A DNA stretch of 64,000 bases. Source: Tetrahymena elliotti 4EA (Eukaryota; Ciliophora; Oligohymenophorea; Hymenostomatida; Tetrahymenidae). Below are positions 25,311 through 37,819 of this stretch, one piece after another. The notes beneath the pieces were generated by a model. That model ran no database searches and was not told the DNA's origin. It saw only the letters and a program-made list of their open reading frames with translations. The stretch covers positions 2,038,529 to 2,102,528 of the forward strand of contig JH720294.1 of the NCBI GenBank assembly GCA_000231825.2, written 5' to 3'. The stretch's first letter is position 1. The number at the start of each line of letters is the position of its first letter. The translations under genes were made by a program, and so were the position numbers.

Positions 25311-26575
25311 TATGACTTTTAAAAATGCGTAATATTAAGTTGTTCTAATAAAATTTTTTGTAAATACTATCTTTAACAGTTATAAACTAAATTATCAATT
25401 TAGTTTTCCTATTAAGATTCTTCCATTATTTCAATTATTCAAGCTTATTATCTATTCTTTTTATTATTATTTTCAACACAATTTATTATTATTATAATAA
25501 GATTAATTAATTAATTCTTTGTACTAAATCATCACCATAGAGTAATCTAAAAATTGACACTTTCATTTCATCTAAAATCTCGATCTGTAATCTAAAAAAT
25601 ATACACCTTAAAAAAAAGAATTGAAAGACACTATAAAAAATAAACAAATAAAATTTTTTTCTCATTATTAAATTTTCAATTCAAAAGTAGAAAAACTTCT
25701 AAACACCTCCAAAAAAATAAGAATTATATTGTAGTTTTTTATTCGATTAATAAATCTGAGATATCTTTTAATTTCTCTCAATTTATTTTTAATAATTTCA
25801 AATATTCATGATTTTAAAATATTATCAAAAATTAAATCTAGCCCAAAAATTTCTTTTATTATTAGTTTCTTCAGAATATGAATTTTATTATTTATTGTTA
25901 TTTTTGGAATCATTTTGTTTTTGATTTGATATTTTTTGATGATGATATTAAATTTTAAAATGATTAAAAATATATAATTTATAAAAAACTCAAAACAATT
26001 AATATTTGTCTTTTATGCAAGTGTAATTTAATTTTTCAAAAAATTAATCTTTTCATACATTTTCTTAATGAAGTAAGTCAGGATATGACGATTATGAGGA
26101 AAATAGCTTTTAAAATGAATAAAATAAAATTTTTACAATTTATTCATACTTTTGTGAACATTTTTTAAATACTTTTATGCATGAAAAACTAAAAAAAATG
26201 ATTTTGATTTAAATAAAAATCACATTTGAAATATTTAAATTTTATTTTATTAAAACACATGAAAATGATGAAATTTACTTTTTCAAAAAATACTCAAGCA
26301 TGTTTAAAGTGATCTAAAATTTAAATATGGTATTGTGGTCTCAAATTAAAAAAATAATTTCATAATAATTTATCTCTTTGAAATATCATTTCAATTAATA
26401 GATTTATTGAAGAAGAGTAATAAATATTAAATTTACAGCTAAATGATAAAAAAATAATTGTGATTATTCTATCATGTTTTTAGGAATTTATATTTACATT
26501 TAATTTATGTAGAATTAAACTTGATATAGGTATTTATCGTTTTATTTTATACACATAAACAATTTTGTTTGTTTT
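25311..26575. other. Intergenic, AT-rich
   Basis: No coding signal seen. It contains the decayed promoter side of the kinase relic and the 3' flank of the small membrane protein. Confidence 0.55.
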
Positions 26576-27226
26576 TCATAGATGTTTCTTTTTGTAGGTA
26601 TTAGAAATTTTTGAAGCATATGGATTATCTCCTATTAAAAAGGTCTTTTTCTAAAAGATACCTTTGAGTATTTCAGCATCATTTGCTTAAGACCATTTTA
26701 GGAATCCAAATCTCTTCTTTCCTGCATATCTGTATTTGAAAATTGGAACTTAGGTAAATTAATGAATAAAGTAATTGTATCCACCCATATTTAAGGTTTC
26801 TGTATGAACTAATTCATTACCAAATCCAGCGTGTTTAAAAAAATCTAACACTATGGTTCTTCCATTAGAATCAAGATAAACATGCTTTAATGTTTTGTTA
26901 ATTTTCCATTACATAGCCAAAAATGTAGTTCCAAAAATGATTCCTAACAAAAGACTACTATCTTTTTCACTTTCATCTTCTTAAGTAAAATAAGAGTAAA
27001 TATTATAAGTCATAAGACCGCCTAAAACAGCAGAAAAAACTCTAAAGAATGTTCCTTCTTTACTAGAATATACAATCAACATTTGATCTTTTTTAAAGAA
27101 TTAGGTTTCGTTGAGAAAGATCTGGTCTTTATTTATTGAAAACTATCCTTTTACTGTCTATGATAAAGAAGTTTAACTAGTCCTGTTAAATAAGTTTTAT
27201 CCAAGCTTGGCAATCTTTGAAAACAT
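26576..27226 (-). CDS. Small membrane protein, possibly mitochondrial TMEM70/186/223-like
   Basis: A single exon of 216 residues, ATG 27226 to TGA 26578-26576. The N-terminus MFSKIAKLGQNLFNRTSQTS is basic and Ser/Thr-rich with no acidic residue, as in a mitochondrial presequence. Two hydrophobic segments lie close together at about residues 65-85 (VFSAVLGGLMTYNIYSYF) and 97-112 (LLLGIIFGTTFLAMQW), consistent with a membrane hairpin. After them come KHVYLDSNGRTIVLDFF and FKYRYAGKKRFGFLKW. This order, a hairpin followed by a strand-rich matrix domain, recalls the TMEM70/TMEM186/TMEM223 group of respiratory-complex assembly factors. I did not find a diagnostic motif, so the family call is only a suggestion. 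Confidence 0.65.
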
Positions 27227-28519
27227 TTTATTTTTTAATAAATTAAGCTAAAAATAATTCAAAAATCAAAAAAATTCTGATATTTTATATTTTTTAAACA
27301 CAAACTTGTTCAAAAATCTATGAATATAATTAATTAAAATTTTATATTTGGACAAAAATTAATTTGTGACAAGAACATTCTAATTCATTTATTTATTTGA
27401 TTATTGGTATTTATATCTTATCAGTACAATCAATAAAACTGCCATTTTACTCCACAAAAAAAGATATTATTCTTTCCTCTTTCCATAATTCCCTTTTAAT
27501 AAATAGATTTGTAAATTTCTACTTTAACTAATAAAAATCTAAATTATTATTTTAATCTAATTATCTAACAATTTTTTATCTTAAAATAAGAAGTTTGTTA
27601 CACTTTAATAATTGCATTCTCGTTTTTGCCAAATTGATTACAGAAATTAAAATATAGTTTTCTTTACTATTTCTTAACCTTGAAAAAGATTACATAGATT
27701 TTTTCATATTCAGAATGGGTAATATTAATTAAGGTGATAATAAAGATCAAAACACATCGAAATTATGTGGTAAATCAAAATGGGATTGAAAATGATGTAA
27801 ATAAGTGAGCAGTTAAAGTGATTTTATTTTTACACTTTATGAAGAAAAATATCTGTTTATATTTTTATAAGCTTTTTAACATTTAAATAAATTTTAGTGG
27901 ATTATAATAGCTTATTTTAATTTAATAGACTAAATATGAAACAAATATGCAAAGTACTTAACACTTATATTAAAATAGTATGTAATTCTATGAGTACAAA
28001 CTAAATACTTAATTACTTGAAATATTAGATGGAGAATTTTCCATTTTATTTTATTGAAGTCCTTTGATTTTAAGATTATGAGAAATTTAATAATTGGCTG
28101 AGTAAATGTAAAGTTATTGTATATACAATAAAGTAAAGTAATCAAAGAGATTATATTGGTTGCTTTTAATAAGATAGGCTAAAATGACAAAGAAATGTGC
28201 TTGATTATTGATCAATCAGTTTTCTAAAACAAAAGAGAGAAAAAGAAGTTGAGAAAAGGGTTTTGCGGACGATTATATTTACATTATTTTTTAAAATTCA
28301 ATGATGAAAATAAACAACAAACACTTATACCTTTTAAACATTTTAATTTACTATAATAAATTATATTCATTCAAAATAAAGAACTCGCATTTTTTATTAA
28401 CTTTCATTTAAAAAAACCAAAACCACCAAACATTAAAAAAAAACACAGAAATAAATTAATAAAGAGATAGATAAAATAAATAAACAAAATAATCAATCAA
28501 TCAATCAATAAATCGCTAA
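27227..28519. other. Intergenic between divergent genes
   Basis: Contains the promoters of the flanking minus- and plus-strand genes. AT-rich; an AATC run precedes the start at 28520. I see no open frame with coding character. Confidence 0.5.
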
Positions 28520-29262
28520 ATGCCTCCTCACTACTCTCCTCATCTTTCTCCAAAAGCCCTAAATTATGTCAGCAATGGCTCAGGTAGCTTATTTATTTTA
28601 CTTCTTTTTTTCTTGAATGAAGAAATGTTTTTTACTCCTTCAATTTGGTTTATTAGAAGCTAATTCTTTCAAATATTTTGAATAGGAAGGGATTCTTACA
28701 TTGGATTCAATTGTGGTGGACTTCTTGATGCACCATCCAAGCCTGCTAATTACAGCATAGGTAAATAGATAATTGAAAAAGATTTTTAATGTAGTAATTA
28801 AATAAAAATTTAAAAAAGGATCTTTTAGAACTAAGACTGAAAACAAAAGTGTGAATAACTTCTTGCCAGCTAAGCATGTTCATTATAGATCAGATGGATC
28901 TGGGAGAGATAAATATATTATGTAAATATTATTGAGAATGTGTTTTTATTCAAAGGAAATAATATCAAATAAATAAAATAAACAATAATAGAGTTAATGA
29001 AGGTGGATTAATTGGTGATATGAAGAGATATAATTACATTAATGACTTGAGATCCTATCAAAAGAGAAGAAAATTTGAAAAAAATGACTATTTCTACCAA
29101 ACTCAATTCTTCCCCACTCTCTCTTAGTCAATCAAGAAAGAACAAATTCATTAAAGCCAAGTTTTTAATTCTTAAAGACTCTCTTAGCCAAGATTAGTTA
29201 CAGACCCCTATGAGAATGATAAAAAGAAAATAAGTCTTCCAGGTCTCAGAAGAATTTATTGA
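28520..29262 (+). CDS. Protein with duplicated GSGRD-x-YI motif, possibly ciliary
   Basis: Four exons (28520-28583, 28686-28760, 28819-28921, 28992-29262) join in frame into 170 residues. The striking feature is an internal duplication: SNGSGRDSYIGFNCGGLL near residue 18 and SDGSGRDKYIIVNEGGLI near residue 70. The second is preceded by FLPAKHVHYR and the first by LNYV. The C-terminal third is basic and aromatic (KRYNYINDLRSYQKRRKFEK, then NDYFYQTQFFPTL), without a membrane segment. The short length, Tyr/Arg/Pro content and the GSGRD repeat fit small microtubule-associated ciliary proteins, but this is inference; I do not know the family with certainty. The exon 3 acceptor was chosen at 28817-28818 because the alternative at 28827 gives an early TGA. 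Confidence 0.75.
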
Positions 29263-30951
29263 AAATAGAAAGAAACTTAAATAAGAGAGTTGATTTAACA
29301 TCCCAAAAACTCAAACAAATTAAATATTAAAATGGAAATTCAAATCTTTAAATAGAAATGAAAGAACAAACTAATGAACGAACGAACAAACAGACAAACA
29401 AACAAAAGTGTTCTTAAATTTCTTTTACAAAAAATAAACTATTAATAAAAAAACAAACAAACAATTAAATAAATACTAATAATAATATTTATAAATATTA
29501 ATAACTATGATCTGTATTCATTCATTCACACATTTATCTGTCTATCTATCTTTCTTTATAGTTTTTTATTCATTAATTGGCTGATTAATTAATGGTAATT
29601 TAATTACGAATTATTAAATATCTCCTCCACTAGAATCTTTAATATTTACAAGAAGAAATTTTAATGATAAATTAATTCCACTGTAACCTCTTCTGAATAT
29701 TTTAAAAAAAATCCAAATTTATTTATTTGCATATATACATATAAATATTCATGATTCTATTTTGTGACTAAGTATTTGAATAGTATATTCTCATATCTAA
29801 ATTTCAAGTAGTAAAAAACCCAAATAAAATAAAAATAAATTATAATAAAATTATCCACATTTTAAATACTCTCTTCTATCAGTAAGAATAAGTTGTATTT
29901 ACATACTCTCAATCCAGTAAATTACCTAAATTTACTTAAGTTTTATTGTATTAATTTATTTTTGGAAATATTTAAAAATATTAATTTCTTATTTTAATAA
30001 TCATTTAGTATCAAACAAACTAACTTTCCACTTCTTACCTAAAAAATATTATTTTCTCTAGAAGTGAATATTCATAATCACATGTTATGCCACAAACAAG
30101 CAAACATTGATTAACTTCTCACCTAAAAAATATTGGAACTAATATTTACAATCAATTGTTATTTTCATAATGTGTTTATAGCTACACATAAACAAATAAA
30201 ATATATTTTTCATTTATCTAGATAACTTTTGAATTGAGAAAATAGTTTAGATAGGATAAATTATTTTAAATATGAAACAAATTCTTTAAATTTAAACTGA
30301 AAATTTGATTTATTTATTCATTATTTTTCTATGATAAATATTAGAAAGAAAAAATAGATTCTTTCAATTATGAAGTAAAAAATAATAATGAAAAACCTCA
30401 AATTTGTCCTGACTAATATGGCTATTTGCAAAGTAATTTTGATAGAATCTCTTATAAAATTTTTTAACCCAGTCAGTATAATAGATAACAAACATTTCAT
30501 AAAGTTAATAAAAAACATATTTATAAATCAAATTTTAGAATGAAAAACTTAAGAAGTAAAACCAAAAAGTAGAGAAATAAATATAAATTAAAATGATGAA
30601 TAAATGAAATATAAAATAAATACAAGTGATATTATATTACTAAACACTTTTTAATAGATACTATTATAAGAAAGAAATATCAATTTTTGTAAAAGTTTAA
30701 TGTGATTATTAATTTTTTAATTTATTTATTTAAATAATAATTTTTTATTTGTTGTTCAAAGATTTAAAGTTACCCATTTATTTAAGAAATTACTTAATTA
30801 ATTCTATTTTATTGAAATATCATTTTTATTTTTCTCATTAAATAATAACTTCAGTCATTTTATTTGTGCAATCCAACTTAATCTTTAGCCAGTCAAGTTA
30901 ATCCTCAATACTCAAAGTTTAAATTATTTATTTATTTATTTATTTGTGAAC
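29263..30951. other. Intergenic, convergent 3' ends, simple repeats
   Basis: Holds a run of GAAC/CAAA tetranucleotides at about 29375-29410 and TCTG/TCTA runs near 29535-29560. No open frame with coding character. Confidence 0.55.
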
Positions 30952-33900
30952 TCATTATTTTGCTTAATCTTGTTAGCTTGCTCTGTCATTAAAATATTTA
31001 CCAAAGAGAGTTGGTGATGTATTGATCAGGATGGGATTTTGTTATCCAAGATTTTAAAAGTTTTGATTAGTTATAAAGTTGTTTTGCTGTTAATTAATAA
31101 CTTAAGTGTTTTTCTATTTTGCTTTGTACTGCTCTCTCATACTTTTAAGATCTTACTTTTGCTACTACATTTAATTAGATTATAATTGCTGTTGTTGTTA
31201 CAATTATTACTATAATTACTATTATTAATGTTACTATTGTATTTATTAAATTTACTATTATTGTTACTATTATAATAGCTATTATTATAAAAGCTGCTGC
31301 TATTATTGTTATATAAAATTCTAATGATTTGAATTGTTGCTATTGTTATTGTTCGTATTCCCTTCATGTAATGATACACCTCTATTTAAAGATGAATTAT
31401 TTAATTAGGAATTCTATTAAAACAATTAAATTTAAGAAAAGTTTTCACTTAGATTATCAAATGATTTATTTGAGTATCTTCCAAAATAATCTCTTTCATT
31501 CAAGCTTGAATTACTATTTTAGGATTACTGCATAGCTTGTTATTGTTGCTGAGCTTGAGCTTAGCCTACAATTTAAGTAAAAAGCATTCTACCATTACTG
31601 TAACTATTAATATTTGTACTATTGTTGATGCTGCTGTTATTTTGGCTATTACTGTTTTTTTCAACTAAGAATTCCGGAGAAGCTGCATCTTCAAATGTTT
31701 CCTTTGTAAAATTAGTAATTAATTATATCTGGTCTAAATCAGATTTATTTTTTTTATTTACAGGTGTGGCTGATTTTTGTTATTACATCTATTACATTTG
31801 TTATTACTGTTAAATAGCAAATTCATTTTAATTCAAAACTGAGTAAGGTGATTGAGAAGTGTAAATTAGATCAACACTTTTCTATTCAAATCTGTTTATT
31901 TTATTTCTTACACTTCCTGTTTCCTCCACATTTTAACCAACATTTTGATAATTTTGTATCTGTTAGTTGTTTAATAAATTAATATAATTACCACTAACTT
32001 AATTGTTATTACCATTATTTGTGTTATTGTTGTTATTGTAATTGTTGGTATTCATATTTATATTATTATTGTTAATATTAGCTGCGTTGACATAAGAGTT
32101 TTACACTTATTGAAGTTAAAGTAGTTACTCATTTGATTTTATTGGTTGAAAGTGGTAGTTATTTTGCTAATTATACCCTAATCTAGGACTATTTTTGGCA
32201 GTAACAGATTAAATATGTTACTCAAATGAAGGACCATTAATTTATATTTATAAAGGAGTCTTTGGTTTAGGTTGAAAGTTATTAATTGAATTATTTGGAT
32301 TATTTTAAATTTATTGTTAAAATTGGATCATTTAATTTTGAATATTTGATAAATTTTAAAAAAATTGTTGGTTGTTGTTATTGATAATGTTTTCTGATTC
32401 AATTTCGTCATCATTTGAAATGGCTGTATTATCCTCGTTTTAATTCAACATTTAATTCTCAAATTAATCTTTAAATTTAGAGAAGTTTTTATTTGGTTTT
32501 AATTCATTCTAATTTTTAAAGGTTAATTCATAATGATTTGGAATTACAGCAGAGTGAGTATGCTGTAGTTGTTGAGATTATTATTGCTAATTTATTTGTT
32601 ACTTTTACATCTAATTACTTTGCAAGCTTAAATTATGAAGCTAGTGCCCAAATTACTACTGCATATTGTTGTTATTGTTTCCTCTCTGAGGTCTTTATGA
32701 AGACTACATTTAGGTAATAATTTACATTTTATTTTAATTATTAGTGTTTTTTTGGTTTGTTGAATCAGTTTATTCATTAATAAGATTATTGTTGATCATA
32801 TTAGCATAATTTAATTGTGTATCTTATGTATTAGCTTGTTCTTAATTGTCTCCTAAGGAAATTTTAATATAATCATATCCATAAGCTGGTATATTGCCTT
32901 CTAATAAAAGTTATCTTAATTGCATATTTCTTATTTATTATTAAAATTCTTTTTAATCTTAATATTCTTCATTCTATCTGAAATAAATATGATTTTAAGT
33001 TTAATTCTTTTCACTCTCAGCTGAAATTACACTTTGTTAATCTATTATTTATGTGTATGATCCTCTTGATAAATCTTAATTTGATTTCTCTTCTCCACCA
33101 TCAACTCCATTATTTTCTTATATTCCAAGCTCTGATAGTTTTTCTTGTAAATTTTGGAGTTTCTCCTTGACTGTTTATCTTAATAAAAAAAAAATTAAAA
33201 ATATTTAAAATATTAATTATTTAAATCAGAATAAACTAACAGAATCATCCTATCCATTAATATATTATTATTTATATTGTTCATTTTTGAATTAATTTTC
33301 GTATGTTATAAAAATGTAAAAGAAATAATAAAAAAGTATTGGTTTGTTTACTCCATTTGTGTTAAATGAGTGTATTCTTCTTTTTAGTTCTAATATTCCT
33401 TAATTGACTCTAAGTAAAGTTATCTTTGTTCATTCTTTTCATCCAATAAGAATATTAGATTTTCGTGAGGACTAATGACAAACATATTATCAAGATCTTC
33501 AATATTAAACCTAATTTCTGAATATTAATCCTACAAAGAATATCTTCTTTTTATTTGGATTTTTTATACTTCGTTTTGCTGTAAATCTTTTCTAATATTT
33601 TTAATATTTTCTATTTTATTTTTTTGCTTTTAATTAAAAGAAATAAATTTTTATAAGCCCTTCTAATAGTTGTTGATTCTTTCATAATAAGAATCCATTT
33701 TTTTTATCTTATTTTCATGTTATTTTTATAGTATTTTATATTATGCTCTTTTTATAATCAGCGCCTTCTTTTGTTTTTTTATTTATTAAGCTACCACATT
33801 AATTTACTATTAAACTATATTCTCCTCTTCGTTTGTTATTTTTATAAATTCTTAGTATTATGCCTATTCTTTTTCTATAGCTTTAAGTTTCTCTATTAAA

Positions 33901-36528
33901 ACTAATTTATGAAAAAATAATAATGATTTAATAAAATGAAAATTTTTTGAGAATAAACCAAAATAAATTTTAATAAAGTAATTAATTATCTAAGTATCAA
34001 TCAATATTTTTTAAAAAATTCATAGAGTCAATTAGGCCATAGTTTTAATTAATCTGAAATTCTTACAAATATAATATTCATAACTTTAATGTTAAAACCA
34101 TTTTGCTTAGATTAGATAATTTTTATTTGAAATTTTTGGTTTCTTTATTTATATTCATATTTAAAATGAATTAAAAATGTTTACTTTAACAAAAATTTTT
34201 TGATTCTTTATATTTATAAAAATTTAATTTAAGCTGTATCGAATCTCTTTCTTTTAAATAAATTTTTTTTTTATTCTTTCTTTATATTTTGAAGATTTGA
34301 TTTGAATTAAAAATATTTTTTAAATCTTTTGATGAATTCTTAATTATTTCTTTTTTTACATTTGAATATTTCTGTAGTGAGTGATTTCAATTTCATGATT
34401 ATTTTATTGATAAAATCTTAAGTTGTTTGAGTGAAAATTTAAAGTAGTCTTTTTTTAAGTAAAAAATTTATATATTTACTTACAATCATTTTTGACTTTC
34501 AATCCAATTCTTTCATCTTCTACTTATCTTCTTGATTAGTTAACATTCTAAAGTGCTAGTTGGATTCTTTATTCATCATAAGTTATCTTTGTTTTTAAAT
34601 CATTAATCTCCTATTGAAGTTTTTGAATTTCTAATTGACTTTACTAGGCGGCTAGTAAAGCTTAATCATTATTGATTATTTATTACTAGCTTGCTGCTGC
34701 TACTTATTATTGTTGCATTTATTGAAATTATTAATCTATATTTTTGCTGAATTGAGATTTTTAATTGTTAGTTTAATTTTACTGCATGACTGCCATTTAT
34801 TAAATTAAATCTGAAGGCTATTTTTGCAAGATTTATGAGGAACTCTATTACATAGTTGGCTGCTAGTTATTTTATTGCTAAAATTAGCTTTACTATTATT
34901 ATGAATTTTATTATTGAGAAAGCTATTGATTTTATAATTATGCACTATTTTAAATAAGAGGTTGGTTATTACTAGGGATATTAGTATTATTCTATGGTTA
35001 CTACTGCTATAACTTTTGCTATTTTTATTGCTTGGAATGATTCTAAAACATTTTAAACATTCTGTTTGTATTGGCTTAATTGATTTTTTAGGAATGAAAT
35101 TGTGAGACTGGAACTTGAGATAATTGTTAATGATATTATTAGAAATAGCTTTAATTAGTCTACTCTGGTGCATGACTGAAGCCTCTTTCTTCTATTTGAT
35201 TAAAAAAAGAACTTAGAGTTAATTGATTTGATAAATTTAAAAATTTTATATGGTTTTGCTTGTTGTAAATCTTTAATTAAATTTAAAAATATTTGATAAT
35301 TTCTAATGGGATTAATATAGATTGATAGTATTTTGAAAATATCTCAAAATATATTCAATAATTTGTATTTATTTACTGATATTTGCTTAGTTTAATTATC
35401 TGAAAGGAGGATATAAGTCTCTTCTTTTTGTAGATTCTAAATCATCAAAAGACTTCTTTTTGTAGTGTCCTTAAATCTCAATTAATTATTCAGCATCTTC
35501 ATCATTTTATTCCAGCATTTTTTAATATAATTCCTTATCTTTATTTATAAACAAAAACAAAAATGTTAATTACATTGAATGTGATTCTAATCAAAAATGA
35601 AATCTTTTAATTCAAAGAAAGGTTTATTAGAAATATACCTGGATTGTTTTATTTAGAATAATTTGTTTGCATTGTATTATCTGTATTCATTCTTTTTTTC
35701 CCATCTTCTAATTGTTGTATTTGTTTAATTCTACTGCTAAAATGTTTTGGACTAACATCATTTGCATTTATGTTTTATTGTTGCTTAAATTGTGATTAGC
35801 TTTAATGCTCATTAAGCTGTTTTTACATTGCATGATTAATATTCTAATTATAACTTTTGATCTAATGCCTAAACTAAACTTTATAATAAACATATCCAAT
35901 AACTGCATTATCAGAGCTTAAAATGTGCTTTTTTATAGTTTGCTATGATTAAACAGTTAATACATCTAATGCCGCTTATCCTATCTATATACAATTTAAA
36001 TAATATGTTAGTATTCTTATGCTGCTACTATATTAAATGAATCTAATAATAAATCCTTATACCAAAATTTTATTTGAATACTAGGTAGGTGACTGCTATG
36101 GAGGATACTAATTTATATGATAAAGTTTCATATACAATTTATTCATTTATTGCAAATTGCAGCAATCAAACTCAAAAAACTATTTTTAAAATAAAAAATG
36201 CAAATTAGAGAAAATCAAAAAGAAAAAACTTGAAGGAGAAATATTTAAAGAGTTAATTTACTTCATTGAATATGGCATTAAATGGATCTCTATATTAATT
36301 AGTTGCATTAAACTTTATTTAATTTCCAAGTTGAAGTGAAAAGGATGGCTAAAATGACTTGATATTAACATTAGATGATATTTCTGTCCTCAAAACCTCT
36401 ACTTAAATGGATTCAATATCAAATATGTTCTGCAGCAGAATTGCTTAATTCTGCTGTGACTTAAATTCCTCTTTAGTTCCATTTAGTTTCTTCTGTAAAA
36501 ATAGATTTCCATGGTCAGCAGATGTCAT
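30952..36528 (-). CDS. Large Gln/Asn-rich coiled-coil protein
   Basis: Six exons (36528-36262, 36107-35639, 35538-35377, 35191-34484, 33901-33352, 33178-30952) join in consistent phase into 1460 residues ending at TGA 30954-30952. The N-terminal 240 residues are mixed and could hold a C2-like beta fold (GQAALDVLTV ... AVIGYVYYKV), a weak suggestion. Exon 4 is strongly Q-rich, then a coiled coil begins (AAQQSQLEIQKLQQEINDLK) and continues in exon 5 (LIEKLKAIEKEQAQYQEFIK; also KKMDSYYERINNYQKGLQ). The C-terminal half is Q/N-rich with NNNNINMNTN runs, and at about 31150-31315 it becomes almost pure Gln with Leu and Ile interruptions. Most Gln codons are TAA or TAG, so the gene is invisible under the standard code. 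The function is unknown; it may be a scaffold or granule component. The open frame extends upstream of the chosen ATG (KKINKKQE), so a further 5' exon is possible. The 582-nt fourth intron is unusually long. Confidence 0.82.
31150..31315. repeat. Polyglutamine-coding trinucleotide tract
   Basis: Inside the large Q/N-rich gene. On the minus strand this is a run of TAA, TAG, CAA and CAG codons, broken by CTA, TTA and ATT. The mixture of codons means it is not a pure triplet expansion. Confidence 0.8.
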
Positions 36529-37819
36529 TTCCTGCTTTTTATTAATTTTCTTTACAGAAATCTCTAATTTAATAATGTATTGCTCCTTAATCTCTCGCTT
36601 GCTTTTTTATCACTTGCTTACTTACTTGCCTGCTTTAATTATCAAATCCTAACTCCAAAAAAATCAGATTTAATTAATTAATTCTTTCTTTCTCACAAAC
36701 GCTATCAAAAATCATTTAATACACTAAATAGTATTTATATTTACTGTTTATTTTTTGTTTTAATTCCAATATTTTATTGCTTCATTCTCCAATTTATCAA
36801 AGTAGTCAATAATTTTAATTCATTATCCTCAATTCCAAAACATCATTTTCAAAATTCTAGTCTTTTTTTGAATTCTTTATCTAAAAACTACCATATCAAA
36901 TTAATTTTGTGTTTTGGGTTCATTAGTTCGTAAATAAAAAAGTTAAAAAATTATCTCATAGTTGATGTAAAATTAATGGTTAAATTGTTCTTCTTAAAAA
37001 GTAAATTTTAATTTAAATTTTGAAACTTATTTGTTAGTTAATCAGAAAAAAACCTAAGAACTTAAAGATAAATTAAAATAAAAGGACAAAAAGATATGTT
37101 TTACATTAGATATCAATTCAATTCAGCCTTCTGATAATAATTACTAAGTAATTTATTTTCAAAAAGTGTGTTATGAGATGAAATTTAAATGAAGAGTTAA
37201 TTCTGAAATTTAAATGAAGAGTTAATTCTGAAATTTAAATGAAGAGTGAATTCTGAAATTTAAATGAAGAGTTAATTCTAAAATGAAGCTTTACTTTAAA
37301 AAAGTAATGGCTATAAAAAATCAATTAAATTTAACTACTAAAATCCCCAATAATTAGCTTCATAATAATATTAAAAAATAAATTTTTTGTGAAAACAATA
37401 TACAGATAAATAAATTAATAAATAATTCAATCACTTTTTGAATAATATATTACCACAATTAATTGTAAGGAATTAGTGGAATATATTCGTTAAAAATATA
37501 AATTTTCAAAAAAATAAAATCACTTCTGGTACCACAAAAAAATAATAATTCCATTAAGCCTCCTTAACTACTATCAGAATATTAACTCAATTGAAAAAGA
37601 TTACCATCATTCATTTACATTTAAAATATAAAAGATTAGTTTGAATTAAATTAGAATATTATTTCAAATTTTCTCAAAAGACCAATTTATTATCAAAAAA
37701 GAAAAGTAATTTTTGGTCAAAAGATATTTTATGTTAAATAACATTTTTTTTATTTTTTTAAGGATATTTCAAGAAATGTTTCTAAAAGATTTTTATCTAA
37801 TTTTAGAGCGTTTTGATTC
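36529..37819. other. Intergenic with minisatellite
   Basis: Lies between the start of the Q/N-rich gene and the end of DNA polymerase alpha. It contains a 25-bp tandem repeat (37179-37279). Otherwise AT-rich; part near 36530-36720 may hold a missing 5' exon of the Q/N-rich gene. Confidence 0.5.
37179..37279. repeat. 25-bp minisatellite, four copies
   Basis: Four head-to-tail copies of a 25-bp unit beginning TGAAATTTAAATGAAGAG, with one substitution in the third copy (GAGTGAATTC against GAGTTAATTC). It is non-coding and just 3' of DNA polymerase alpha. Confidence 0.93.

Noticed and set aside
34805..35173. 122-codon minus-strand frame beginning MHQSRLIKAIS
   Set aside because: Shifted frame of exon 4 of the Q/N-rich gene. 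The adjacent frame is Gln-rich and fits the splice phases.
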